Assembly: GCA_949878885.1 (NCBI GenBank)
Contig: CATLBN010000004.1
Location: forward strand, 1 to 64,000
Reading direction: 5' to 3'
Length of the DNA: 64,000 bases
From: an uncultured Clostridia bacterium
Lineage (GTDB): Bacteria > Bacillota > Clostridia > Christensenellales > Borkfalkiaceae
Shown: positions 42,508 through 51,000 of the stretch, piece after piece
Position numbering within the stretch: position 1 is the stretch's first letter
Layout of the letters: each line of letters begins with the position of its first letter
Made by a program: the position numbers and the translations under genes
The notes under the pieces: generated by a model
Database searches by the model: none
Seen by the model: the letters and a program-made list of their open reading frames with translations, nothing else
Told to the model about the DNA's origin: nothing

Positions 42508-43450
42508 TTTGCATTAAAGCCTCCGCAAACGCCGCTATCCAGAACAAAGCCATTACGGCAATACCCGCACAAGCGTACACAAAAAATACTTTTACGCTGT
42601 TTTTTTGGCATTTTAAAAGTTCTTTTTTATCGAAAATAAGCCAAAGCACGCCGCCGACAAGACAGAGAGCACCTATAACAATGAGTGCAATGTTTAACCC
42701 CTGCGGAAACAGAAAATTTCCGTTTTCGTCCGCACCGACGCAAACGCCCAGAATTATTACAAGTGCGTTGTTTATAAAGTGCATTATTACGGAAGGCAGA
42801 ATCGAACCTGAGCGCACCGCTATAAACGCAAACAGGCAGCCTGCGATAAATTGGTAAACCGTTTGCTCCGGCGACCCGTGAAAAAGCGAAAACGCAAATC
42901 CCGTTAAAAGTATTGCGCGCACGCTGCCCACAGAATGCAGTAAACTTTGCAGAATAACGCCGCGGAAAAGCAATTCTTCGAAAACCGCCGGAAGCAGTGC
43001 TATTACAAGTACTGCAGGCAGAACTTCCCAACCTTTGAGTCCCAATAAAAATTCCGAAATTTTAACTGTTTGTTCCGATGTATTTAAATTGAAAAGTTTT
43101 AAAAACAAGTCGTTTATACGGTTCAGCGCAAAAAAAAGACCGAAAACAAGCAAAAGCGCTATAACGTAATATTTAACTCCGCATTTTACCGGCACGGTTT
43201 CTTTTATTTTTACTTTTCGTAATGCAAGCGTTAAAAATACGCCGGCGGCTATTCCTATAGGCGAAGCAATAAAAATAAGATAGATATAAGCAGTACTCCA
43301 TTGCTCTATCTTTGCCAACACAATTAATCCGTTTACAAGCAACGAAACTACAACGTACGTTACAGCCGTTATGCTGTAAGCAAAACCGCCCGTAGCAGAA
43401 TTAAGCTTTGGATTTGCCGTATTAATTTGTTTTTCGGGAATAGTTTCCAT
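42500..43450 (-). CDS. CPBP family intramembrane protease
   Basis: Membrane protease of the CPBP/Rce1 type, about 316 residues with eight or so TM segments. The catalytic motifs are EELLFRG (EExxxR), FSLFHG (FxxxH) and MHFINN (HxxxN) at about 155-235. Members act in bacteriocin self-immunity or membrane-protein processing; none is specified here. I move the start to the ATG at 43450: the ORF-track start at 43465 has no ribosome binding site and lies upstream of the -10 box, while TTTACA-N17-TATAAT places the transcription start exactly on the ATG at 43450. The mRNA would then be leaderless. Confidence 0.9.
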   Translation of the reverse strand: METIPEKQINTANPKLNSATGGFAYSITAVTYVVVSLLVNGLIVLAKIEQWSTAYIYLIFIASPIGIAAGVFLTLALRKVKIKETVPVKCGVKYYVIALLLVFGLFFALNRINDLFLKLFNLNTSEQTVKISEFLLGLKGWEVLPAVLVIALLPAVFEELLFRGVILQSLLHSVGSVRAILLTGFAFSLFHGSPEQTVYQFIAGCLFAFIAVRSGSILPSVIMHFINNALVIILGVCVGADENGNFLFPQGLNIALIVIGALCLVGGVLWLIFDKKELLKCQKNSVKVFFVYACAGIAVMALFWIAAFAEALMQNV

Positions 43451-43456
43451 AATTTG

Positions 43457-43485
43457 ATTATACATTAAAAACCGCGTTATGTAAA
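43457..43485 (-). promoter_or_regulatory. Promoter of the CPBP gene, start on the ATG
   Basis: On the minus strand TTTACA (43480-43485) and TATAAT (43457-43462), 17-base spacer. Seven bases after the -10 box is the A of the ATG at 43450. Confidence 0.75.
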
Positions 43486-43493
43486 ATATTTAA

Positions 43494-43522
43494 TTTACTT
43501 TTAAAAAATTTTGTTATAAAAT
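43494..43522 (+). promoter_or_regulatory. Promoter of the fumarase operon, start on the ATG
   Basis: TTTACT (43494-43499) and TAAAAT (43517-43522), 17-base spacer. Seven bases after the -10 box is the A of the ATG at 43529, the same geometry as the divergent CPBP promoter. Confidence 0.65.
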
Positions 43523-43528
43523 AAAGTT

Positions 43529-44365
43529 ATGCGAAAGATTAATACCCAAACAATAGAACAAAACGTTTATTCTATGGCAATGCGCGCAGGCGTGAATTTG
43601 ACGGCTTCTTGCAAAGCAGCTTTGATGAACGCGGAAAAAGCCGAAAGCGGCGCGGCAAAGTTCGCCTTGCAAACGCTTTTGCAGAACTGCGAAACGGCAA
43701 GTAAAAACGATATGCCGGTTTGTCAGGACACAGGTATGTCGGTTGTAATTTTAAAAATAGGTCAGCAAGTATTTTTGGAAGGCAAACCGCTTATAAAAGC
43801 CGTGAACGACGGCGTTCGCAGAGCTTACGCCGACGGGTATTTCAGAAAATCGATTTGCGACCCCGTAACACGCGAAAACACAGGAGATAATACTCCCGCC
43901 GCCGTACACACCGAAATAACCGAAGGCGACGCTGTGGAAATTATTTTTATGCCTAAAGGGTTTGGCAGCGAGAATATGTCGCGTTTGTTTATGCTTAAAC
44001 CGGCGCAAGGCGTAAACGGCATTATAGACGCAATTACCCAAACGGTACAACTTGCAGGTTCGCGCCCCTGCCCTCCCGTTTACGTAGGCGTAGGAATAGG
44101 CGGCAGTTTCGATACGTGCGCTTACCTTGCAAAAAAAGCGTTAACACGGGATATAGGCAGCTTTAACAAACGTGCGGATATAGCCGAAATAGAACGCGCC
44201 GCACTTGAAAAAATTAACGGACTTGACATAGGCTGCCAAGGCTTTCACGGAAAAGTTACAGCGCTTGGCGTTGCCTGCGAATGGGCGCACACCCATATTG
44301 CAGGACTTCCTGTAGCAGTAAACATTCAATGCCACTGCGTGCGCTGCGAAAAGGTGCGTATATGA
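43529..44365 (+). CDS. Fumarate hydratase class I, alpha subunit
   Basis: Iron-sulfur hydro-lyase subunit (TtdA/FumA N-terminal type), 278 residues, interconverting fumarate and malate, or tartrate dehydration in related enzymes. The three [4Fe-4S] cysteines are visible in MPVCQDTG, RPCPPVYVG and GSFDTCAYLAKKA. The C-terminal HTHIAGLPVAVNIQCH is the usual family end. The start ATG fits family length, but there is no ribosome binding site and the promoter places the transcript start on the ATG. The stop overlaps the beta-subunit start by four bases. Confidence 0.94.
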   Translation: MRKINTQTIEQNVYSMAMRAGVNLTASCKAALMNAEKAESGAAKFALQTLLQNCETASKNDMPVCQDTGMSVVILKIGQQVFLEGKPLIKAVNDGVRRAYADGYFRKSICDPVTRENTGDNTPAAVHTEITEGDAVEIIFMPKGFGSENMSRLFMLKPAQGVNGIIDAITQTVQLAGSRPCPPVYVGVGIGGSFDTCAYLAKKALTRDIGSFNKRADIAEIERAALEKINGLDIGCQGFHGKVTALGVACEWAHTHIAGLPVAVNIQCHCVRCEKVRI

Positions 44366-44880
44366 AAAAAATAAATTTGCCCATTACAAAAAAAGACGCC
44401 GAAAGCTTAAAAGCAGGCGAAAGCGTTCTTATTTCAGGCGTAATACTCACAGCAAGAGATTGCGCTCACAAACGCATTTTTGAAATATTGGACGATGGCG
44501 CTCCGCTGCCGTTTAAAATTAAAAACGCGGTTATTTATTATGCCGGACCTTGCCCGGCAAAACCCGAAAACGCTTCGGGGAGCTGCGGTCCCACTACCTC
44601 TGCCAGAATGGAAAGTTTTGCGCCGAGGCTTTTGGATTTGGGTTTGAGCGCCGTTATAGGCAAGGGAGAAATGAACGACGAAACCATAGCCGCAATTATA
44701 AAAAACAAAGCAGTTTATTTTGCCGCTATCGGTGGCGCGGGGGCGCTTTACGGCAAAGCTATTAAAAGCAGCGAATGCATTGCGTTCCCCGAACTTCTTT
44801 CCGAAGCCGTTTACAAACTTGAAGTTGAAGATTTTCCTGCAGTGGTGGCTTACGACTGCCGCGGCGGAAGCATATATTGA
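44362..44880 (+). CDS. Fumarate hydratase class I, beta subunit
   Basis: C-terminal-type subunit (TtdB-like), 172 residues. It has the motifs VLISGVILTARDCAHKR and CGPTTSARMESFAPRLL, and IGKGEM, all typical of the beta subunit that completes the active site. The true start is the ATG at 44362 overlapping the alpha stop (ATGA); the longer ORF-track start reads through alpha in another frame. Together with alpha it forms a heteromeric class I fumarase; tartrate dehydratase is a possible alternative activity. Confidence 0.94.
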   Translation: MKKINLPITKKDAESLKAGESVLISGVILTARDCAHKRIFEILDDGAPLPFKIKNAVIYYAGPCPAKPENASGSCGPTTSARMESFAPRLLDLGLSAVIGKGEMNDETIAAIIKNKAVYFAAIGGAGALYGKAIKSSECIAFPELLSEAVYKLEVEDFPAVVAYDCRGGSIY

Positions 44881-44937
44881 TTTATATGTAAAATAAGTTG
44901 ACTTTGATTTAATTAAAATGTATAATTTTTTCAATAG

Positions 44938-45170
44938 TAAAAGCTATGACCGAGACAGACGCTTGAAACAGCCGATTTCAGAGAGAAAAACCCAAAAGGG
45001 CTGAAAGGTTTTTCATTTGGCACAAGCGGTATTCACTCGCGAGCCGACGGGCGAAAAATGCAGTAGTCCGCTCCGTTTATCTGCGTTAAAGATATAATTG
45101 AGGCGGCAATATGCCGCGAATACAGGTGGTACCGCGAAATTTCGCCCTGTGCTTTGCACAGGGCTTTTAT
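44938..45170 (+). promoter_or_regulatory. T-box leader (phenylalanine) of pheST
   Basis: tRNA-sensing leader. The antiterminator sequence AGGTGGTACCGCG (45124-45136) is the T-box motif, followed by the terminator stem GCCCTGTGC / GCACAGGGC (45144-45164) and a T-run. The upstream half forms stem I, with AGAGAG and GGGCTGAAAGG segments typical of its distal loops. A likely specifier is TTC (about 45032-45034) in AGCGGTATTCAC, which reads phenylalanine, as expected in front of pheS. The exact specifier is inferred, not folded. Confidence 0.92.
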
Positions 45171-45188
45171 ATTATATCAGGAGTAATT

Positions 45189-46211
45189 ATGCAAGAAAAA
45201 ATCAACGAAATAGAAAGACAGATTGACGAAACGGTAAAAGACGTTAAATCAAGCAGAAGTTTGCAGGAAATTAAGCAAAAATTTTTGGGAAGAACGGGCA
45301 AAATATCCGAACTTATGAAAAATATGCGCGACGTACCTCCTGAACAGCGCCCCTCTATGGGAAAAGTTCTTAACGCGCTTAGAATATGGGCGGAAGAAAA
45401 ATTCGGAGCATTGGAAGCCGCACTTAAAGAAGCGGAGCTTAAAAAGAAATACGAAGTTGAAAAAATAGACGTAACCTTACCGGGTAAATTTACACCCGGC
45501 GGCGCATACCATCCCAACACTCTTGTTAAAAACGAACTCGTGTCTATTTTCTCCGGAATGGGTTTCGAAGTTTTTGAAGGTCCGGAAATAGAAAACGATT
45601 ATTACAATTTTACTGCGCTGAACACACCGGCAGACCATCCGGCGCGGGATATGCAGGATACTTTTTATCTTTCCAAAGATTTGCTTTTGCGTACGCAGAC
45701 GTCCGCAGGGCAAATAAGATATATGGAAAATAAAAAGCCTCCGTTAAAAGTTTTATCCCCCGGAAAAGTTTACAGAAGCGACGACGACGCCACCCACTCC
45801 CCTATGTTTTCGCAAATGGAAGGGCTTGTAGTGGACAAAGGCATTACACTTTGCGATTTGAAAGGCATGCTTGACGAATTTGCAAAGAAAGTTTTCGGCA
45901 ACAGCGTTAAAACCAGACTTCGCCCCTCCTATTTCCCGTTTACAGAACCCAGCGTTGAAGTTGACGTGAGTTGCAGCGAATGCGGCGGAAAAGGCTGCAG
46001 ACTTTGTAAGGGAACGGGTTGGATTGAAGTGCTTGGCGCAGGTATGGTAAACAGACGCGTTTTGGAAATTTGCGGCATAGACCCCGATATATATACAGGT
46101 TTTGCTTTCGGAATGGGTATTGAACGAATTGCAATGCTTAAATACGGAATCAATAATATGAAATTTCTGTTTGAAGGCGACACAAGGCTTTTAAAACAGT
46201 TTAAAGCGTGA
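45189..46211 (+). CDS. pheS: Phenylalanyl-tRNA synthetase, alpha subunit
   Basis: Catalytic subunit of the alpha2-beta2 enzyme, 340 residues. It has an N-terminal coiled-coil (1-85) and the class II core with motif 2 [23 protein letters not shown] and motif 3 [34 protein letters not shown] zinc-ribbon-like insertion is normal in Bacillota. I start at 45189 because AGGAG lies six bases before it and the earlier ORF-track start falls inside the T-box. Expression is controlled by the T-box. It is followed by pheT after nine bases. Confidence 0.98.
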   Translation: MQEKINEIERQIDETVKDVKSSRSLQEIKQKFLGRTGKISELMKNMRDVPPEQRPSMGKVLNALRIWAEEKFGALEAALKEAELKKKYEVEKIDVTLPGKFTPGGAYHPNTLVKNELVSIFSGMGFEVFEGPEIENDYYNFTALNTPADHPARDMQDTFYLSKDLLLRTQTSAGQIRYMENKKPPLKVLSPGKVYRSDDDATHSPMFSQMEGLVVDKGITLCDLKGMLDEFAKKVFGNSVKTRLRPSYFPFTEPSVEVDVSCSECGGKGCRLCKGTGWIEVLGAGMVNRRVLEICGIDPDIYTGFAFGMGIERIAMLKYGINNMKFLFEGDTRLLKQFKA

Positions 46212-46220
46212 GGTAAAAAA

Positions 46221-48635
46221 ATGAAAGCACCGTTAAGTTGGCTGAAAGATTACGTAGATATAGACGTTACCGCCGAACAATTAAAAGATAAGCTGTTTTC
46301 GTGCGGGTTTGAAGTTGAAGAACTAATAGATATAGGAAAAGATATTTCCGGCGTTGTCGTAGGCGAAGTTACAGACTGTCAGCCCATTGAAGGAACACAT
46401 CTTTCCAAATGCAAAGTCGATTGCGGCAACAAGGGAATATTTCAGATTTGCTGCGGCGCAGACAATGTAAAAACCGGAATAAAAGCCCCCTGTGCGCTTG
46501 TAGGCGCAACCGTGTACGCAACCGGTAAAGACCACGTTACGGTTGAAGGAGTTGTTACAATTAAAAAAGGCAAACTGCGCGGAGTTGAGTCGGAAGGTAT
46601 GCTTTGTTCTGGCGCGGAACTCGGCGTTAACGGAGATATGTTTGAAGGCGGCGACTACTGCGGACTTCTGCTGCTCCCCACCGACAGTAAAAACGGCGAA
46701 GACGTAAAACATATTTTAGGACTTGACGACTATATTTTTGATATTGCGGTAACGGCTAACCGACCCGATTGTCAAAGCATTTACGGAATTGCAAGAGAAA
46801 TCGCGGCGCTGTTGGGCAAACAAGTAAAAGCGCCCGATTGCACATATAAAGAAGTTAAGGGAAACTGCAAAGACATTGAGATTTTGAACTTTGCCCCCGA
46901 TATATGCCCCAGATACATCGGTCACTACGTTACAAACGTTAAAATTTCAACCTCCCCTGCCTGGCTTAGAAAACGGCTTGCGCTGTGCGGATTGCGTTCT
47001 ATAAGCAACGTAGTGGATATAACCAATTTTGTTTTATTGGAATTGGGTCAGCCGATGCACGCGTTTGATTTAAGAACGCTTGAAGGGCGGAAAGTCGTAG
47101 TGCGCAGAGCCGAAAAAGGCGAAACGATAGTCACCTTAGACGGTAATAAATTTGAGTTAAACAGCGATAACTTAGTGATATGCGACGGGCAAAAGCCCTG
47201 TGCGCTTGCCGGTATTATGGGCGGAGAGAACAGCGAAATCCGCGATGATACAGCCGAAGTTTTATTTGAAGCGGCAAAGTTTGCACGCGACAGTGTGCGC
47301 AAAACCGCAAGGGCTTTGGGGCAGCACTCGGACAGTTCTTCGCTGTTTGAAAAAGGCGTTAACGAATACACAACCGAAATGGCAATGGGACGCGCGTTAA
47401 ATCTTATTCAAACACTCGGCTGCGGAACCGTAACAACAGTTCATAAAGACGTTACTACAAAATACTCCAACCTTGCAGAAAAGAAAATGGTTGCAAACTT
47501 GGATAAAATAAACGCTTTACTAGGAATAAAAGTACCCGAAGCGAAAGCCGTTGATATTTTAAAGCGTTTGAACTTCGGTGTAGAAAAAAACGGCTCCGAA
47601 CTTAATATTACCGTGCCGCGCTACCGCGAAGATATTGACGGTTATCCGGATATTGCAGAAGAAATTATAAGATTTTACGGTTATGACAATATTGAAGGCA
47701 CGTTCCTCCCCTCCGCTTCCATAACAAACGGCGGTTACAGCAAAGCCCAAAAAGCAGAAATGCGGCTTAAAGATACGCTTGTCGGCAAGGGGCTTTACGA
47801 AATTTCCACTTATTCGTTTATATCCGCAAAAGATTTGGATATGCTGCATTTCCCAGACGATGCAGAAGAAAGACGCGCAATTAAAATTCTTAACCCCATA
47901 AGCGAAGATTTGTCACTGATGCGCACGACCCTTGCCCCCTCTATGATTAACACGGCGGTAAGAAATTTAAGGCGCGGAAATATGGAAGGCAAGCTGTTTG
48001 AAATTGCAAACGTGTATCTTGCCGACGAACTGCCCGTTAAAAATTTCCCTAAGGAGCGTTCCAAACTATGCATAGGCGTTTGGGGAAAATACGGATTTTT
48101 CGACTTGAAAGGCATTACGGAATGCATTGCCGAAACGCTTAATACCGAATTCGAATACCTGCCTGCTCAAAAAATTTTTCTGCATCCCGGTATAACGGCA
48201 AAAATATTATGCGACGGCGCAGAAGTGGGATATATAGGTATGCTTTCTCCCGAAATTTCAAACGAACTTGCGCTTGACAGAGTTATACACATAGCCGAAC
48301 TTGACTATGAAGAACTTAAAAAGCACGAGCGCACTTTTAAGTTTGCTCCGTTACCTAAGTTTGCCGAATTTACGCGCGACTTGGCTTTGACTTGCGACAG
48401 AGCCGTTACCTGCGCGGAGATACAAAAAGAAATATTTGCGGCTTGCAAATACGTTTCCGCGGTAAAACTTTTTGACGTATATATGAGCGAACAGCTTGGA
48501 AGCAGCAAAAAATCTATGGCTTTCAGCGTTACTTTTACACCCAAAGACGAACAAATCGACGATAAAATAGACGGCTACGTTAAGAAAATTTTAACAAATC
48601 TTAAAAACAAACTTGATATTTCTTTAAGAAATTAA
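46221..48635 (+). CDS. pheT: Phenylalanyl-tRNA synthetase, beta subunit
   Basis: Beta subunit of 804 residues. The order is B1 domain (MKAPLSWLKDYVDIDV), EMAP/tRNA-binding domain (about 40-150, with CKVDCGNKG), B3/4 editing domain (about 210-390), B5 domain, the catalytic-like core with LNPISEDLSLMRTTL, and the C-terminal ferredoxin-fold anticodon-binding domain (about 710-804, FPEFTRDLAL-like KFAEFTRDLAL). GAGG precedes the ATG. Cotranscribed with pheS under T-box control; ends in front of a strong hairpin. Confidence 0.98.
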   Translation: MKAPLSWLKDYVDIDVTAEQLKDKLFSCGFEVEELIDIGKDISGVVVGEVTDCQPIEGTHLSKCKVDCGNKGIFQICCGADNVKTGIKAPCALVGATVYATGKDHVTVEGVVTIKKGKLRGVESEGMLCSGAELGVNGDMFEGGDYCGLLLLPTDSKNGEDVKHILGLDDYIFDIAVTANRPDCQSIYGIAREIAALLGKQVKAPDCTYKEVKGNCKDIEILNFAPDICPRYIGHYVTNVKISTSPAWLRKRLALCGLRSISNVVDITNFVLLELGQPMHAFDLRTLEGRKVVVRRAEKGETIVTLDGNKFELNSDNLVICDGQKPCALAGIMGGENSEIRDDTAEVLFEAAKFARDSVRKTARALGQHSDSSSLFEKGVNEYTTEMAMGRALNLIQTLGCGTVTTVHKDVTTKYSNLAEKKMVANLDKINALLGIKVPEAKAVDILKRLNFGVEKNGSELNITVPRYREDIDGYPDIAEEIIRFYGYDNIEGTFLPSASITNGGYSKAQKAEMRLKDTLVGKGLYEISTYSFISAKDLDMLHFPDDAEERRAIKILNPISEDLSLMRTTLAPSMINTAVRNLRRGNMEGKLFEIANVYLADELPVKNFPKERSKLCIGVWGKYGFFDLKGITECIAETLNTEFEYLPAQKIFLHPGITAKILCDGAEVGYIGMLSPEISNELALDRVIHIAELDYEELKKHERTFKFAPLPKFAEFTRDLALTCDRAVTCAEIQKEIFAACKYVSAVKLFDVYMSEQLGSSKKSMAFSVTFTPKDEQIDDKIDGYVKKILTNLKNKLDISLRN

Positions 48636-48673
48636 TAACGCACTGTTAAATTTACGGTTTTATAACAAAATAA

Positions 48674-48702
48674 TCCGCGCGCTGCGTAATGCAGCGCGCG
48701 GA
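48674..48702. terminator. Terminator between pheT and yunB
   Basis: Twelve-pair GC-rich stem TCCGCGCGCTGC / GCAGCGCGCGGA with a five-base loop, between two converging genes. T-rich flanks exist on both sides but are interrupted. Confidence 0.8.
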
Positions 48703-48705
48703 AAT

Positions 48706-49377
48706 TTATTTTTTAGGCACCAAGGCGCCGCCGTAACCTGCCAATGAAGCTTGTAGGTAAGTATCTGGAATTTTACCTGCGATAACGCTTTCGCATATGA
48801 GCACTTCTATTGTAGAGGCAAGGTTTGTGCTGCGCGACGGAAGAATTATTGATATGTCGGAAACAAGTTCCAAATAAAGCGAATGTTTGGTTTGATTTAT
48901 CCCCGCTTCTTCGAATTTTGAAACAAAGCGGCACTCCACATTGCTTATAGGTATTATTTTAATATTGATTTTGGTACCGAAACCTGCAAGCGCCTCTACC
49001 CCCGTAAGCGCGCCAATCGGCACCATTATGCCTTCCGCACTCATTTTATTAAGATTTTCCTGCGATAAATACGCAGTATCTCGCGCAATCCTGTTTATTT
49101 TTAAGCTGTCTGTGGTAATAGAAGTTACATTGCCTACGTCGTCGCGTTCGATTTGAATAAGGTCTTCGTAACGCATATTGTCGTTAAGCGTATAATAAAT
49201 TGCGTCGTTTACCGCTACGGTTGTAATAGAACGGATTGTAGCTTCGCTTATAGATATAAGCACGCGCGTAACGTTGCGCTGAAAATAAAATAATACGCCT
49301 ACTATAAGCAAACAGAATATAAACAAAAAAACTTTAAAACGGGTAAATTTTCTGTTTTTATATTTTTTACGCGCCAT
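48706..49377 (-). CDS. yunB: Sporulation protein YunB
   Basis: Membrane-anchored sporulation protein of 223 residues, in Bacillus expressed in the mother cell or forespore line under sporulation control. One TM segment (about 15-35) follows a basic N-terminus; the rest is outside, with the family pattern GTKINIKIIPISNVECRF and AGINQTKHSLYLEL. It lies 28 bases after spoVAE. Its ATG is buried in a perfect 11-pair inverted repeat (49369-49396) and has no ribosome binding site, so its translation may be limited or its expression separate from spoVA. Confidence 0.9.
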   Translation of the reverse strand: MARKKYKNRKFTRFKVFLFIFCLLIVGVLFYFQRNVTRVLISISEATIRSITTVAVNDAIYYTLNDNMRYEDLIQIERDDVGNVTSITTDSLKINRIARDTAYLSQENLNKMSAEGIMVPIGALTGVEALAGFGTKINIKIIPISNVECRFVSKFEEAGINQTKHSLYLELVSDISIILPSRSTNLASTIEVLICESVIAGKIPDTYLQASLAGYGGALVPKK

Positions 49378-49396
49378 ACGATATTGTATGGCGCGT
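49369..49396. repeat. Inverted repeat over the yunB start codon
   Basis: ACGCGCCATAC / GTATGGCGCGT, 11 perfect pairs with a six-base loop; the yunB ATG lies in the 3' arm on the mRNA. No T-run follows in the minus direction, so it is not a clear terminator. Confidence 0.65.
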
Positions 49397-49405
49397 TATA
49401 CTTAG

Positions 49406-49789
49406 TTAATTCCTTTTTGTACGCGATTTAAAAATTACAGACATTAAAAATGCAAAAACTACCGCCGCCGTAACGCCCGCGCTAGCTGCAGACAACGAAC
49501 CCGTTATCGCAGAAAAAAAGCCTTTTTCGGCGCCCTTCATAGCGCCTTGCGCCAAAAGATAGCCGAAACCGGAAATAGGCACGGTTGCCCCCGCTCCTGC
49601 AAAATCAACCAACGGCTGATATACGCCTACCGCGGTAAGCACCACGCCGGCAAGCATAAAATACACAAGTATTTTACCTGCGGTTAAGTCGGTAAAGTTT
49701 ATTATCAGCTGCGCTATAAGACAGATAGTGCCGCCTACTGCAAATGCTTTTAAAAACTGCAAAAATATTTCTAACAATTCCGCTCCCAT
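49406..49789 (-). CDS. spoVAE: Stage V sporulation protein AE
   Basis: Small membrane protein of 127 residues with four TM segments, part of the SpoVA channel that moves dipicolinic acid into the forespore and out at germination. The pattern AFAVGGTICLIAQLI and GFGYLLAQGAMKG is typical of SpoVAE(b). It starts directly after the spoVAD stop (TAAATG), so the two are coupled. Confidence 0.93.
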   Translation of the reverse strand: MGAELLEIFLQFLKAFAVGGTICLIAQLIINFTDLTAGKILVYFMLAGVVLTAVGVYQPLVDFAGAGATVPISGFGYLLAQGAMKGAEKGFFSAITGSLSAASAGVTAAVVFAFLMSVIFKSRTKRN

Positions 49790-50800
49790 TTAAACCTCCA
49801 ACTGCACGGCGTGAGATATACAGGGTATACTTTCTCCCTGTCCTGAAGATACCGTTGACAGCAGTGCGCCCGTTGCCGCAAACAGCACGCGTTTATATAA
49901 ACCTGCGTTCATTTTGGTAAGAATATACGAATTAAGCACCGTAGCGGAACACCCTGCGCCGCTTCCGCCCTGAAATTCTTTTTCTATTACTTTATAAACT
50001 ATTTCTCCGCAGTCTACGTGATTTTTTGATATATCAAAACCCTTTTCCCACGTTAAATCTTTAACAATTCTGCTGCCAAGCGCACCCAAGTCGCCCGTTA
50101 AAATCAAATCGTAGTCGCAAGGGTCGGTTTGCGTATCTTTAAAATGCTGCAAAATAGTATCGGCTGCCGCAGGCGCCATTGCCGCGCCCATATTATTTAC
50201 GTCTGTAACGCCGTAGTCGCACACTTTGCCCATTGTGCCGTTTACTATTTTAATGCCGCTGCCGCCTGAGGAAATAACACAGCCGCCTGCCCCCGTTACG
50301 GTCCATTGAGCCTGAGGCGGACGAGTGCAGCCCAGCTCCAGCGGATAACGGTACTGCCTCTCCGCAGAAGCAAAGTGCGAACCTGTTGCCGCAACGGCAC
50401 GGCGGATATAACCTGCGTTTACAAACGCAGCCGCAATAAGCATTGCTTCGCTCATTGTAGAACAGGCGTTATATACTCCCAAAAACGGAAAATTGAAATC
50501 GCGCGCGGCAAAGCTTGCGGAAATAATTTGATTAAGAAGGTCGCCCGAAAGCAAAACGTCTATGTCTTTTTCCGAATAGCCGCCCTTTTCTATTGCAAGC
50601 GCGATTGCCGTGGCAAGCATTTTGCATTCGGCTTTTTCGAAAGTGCTTTCTTCGTACATATCGTCTTGCAGCGTAACGTCGGCGTAATTTCCCAACACTC
50701 CGGCGCTCTCCTTACTGCCTACAACGGCTGCAAACGAAGTTATACGCGGCGCATTTTTAAAAAAAACGGTATTTCCTTTTTTTGATTTTAACAGTGTCAT
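49790..50800 (-). CDS. spoVAD: Stage V sporulation protein AD
   Basis: Thiolase-fold cytosolic component of the SpoVA dipicolinate channel, about 336 residues. It has the FLGVYNACSTMSEAM segment with the conserved Cys, the GSHFASAERQYRYPLELG region and GGSGAGCSATVLNS near the end. I start at 50800 (MTLLKSKKGN), where GGGG precedes the ATG; the ORF-track start adds 19 residues not typical of the family. The usual upstream spoVAC is not in the window: the next gene upstream is divergent. Confidence 0.95.
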   Translation of the reverse strand: MTLLKSKKGNTVFFKNAPRITSFAAVVGSKESAGVLGNYADVTLQDDMYEESTFEKAECKMLATAIALAIEKGGYSEKDIDVLLSGDLLNQIISASFAARDFNFPFLGVYNACSTMSEAMLIAAAFVNAGYIRRAVAATGSHFASAERQYRYPLELGCTRPPQAQWTVTGAGGCVISSGGSGIKIVNGTMGKVCDYGVTDVNNMGAAMAPAAADTILQHFKDTQTDPCDYDLILTGDLGALGSRIVKDLTWEKGFDISKNHVDCGEIVYKVIEKEFQGGSGAGCSATVLNSYILTKMNAGLYKRVLFAATGALLSTVSSGQGESIPCISHAVQLEV

Positions 50801-50900
50801 ATGCAACCCCAAACGCATAAATGTATAATTATAACTATTTATACTTAGTTTAATCAATAATAATATATTTATTCAGTAAATTAAGCTTTGTTTGCTTGCA

Positions 50901-50928
50901 TTGTTTTCATATTATGTGATATTATAAT
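50901..50928 (+). promoter_or_regulatory. Promoter of the lipoprotein operon
   Basis: TTGTTT (50901-50906) and TATAAT (50923-50928) with a 16-base spacer. The first gene begins 72 bases after the -10 box, with AGGAGG at 50987-50992. Confidence 0.65.
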
Positions 50929-51000
50929 AGTGTAAAGAGTTAATCTGGAAACGACGTTTTTTAAAACAGAATAAAAATTACCTGACAGGAGGTACAAATA

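Noticed and set aside
45111-45188. Upstream start of pheS in the ORF track.
   Set aside because: These bases are the T-box antiterminator and terminator; the ATG at 45189 has the ribosome binding site.
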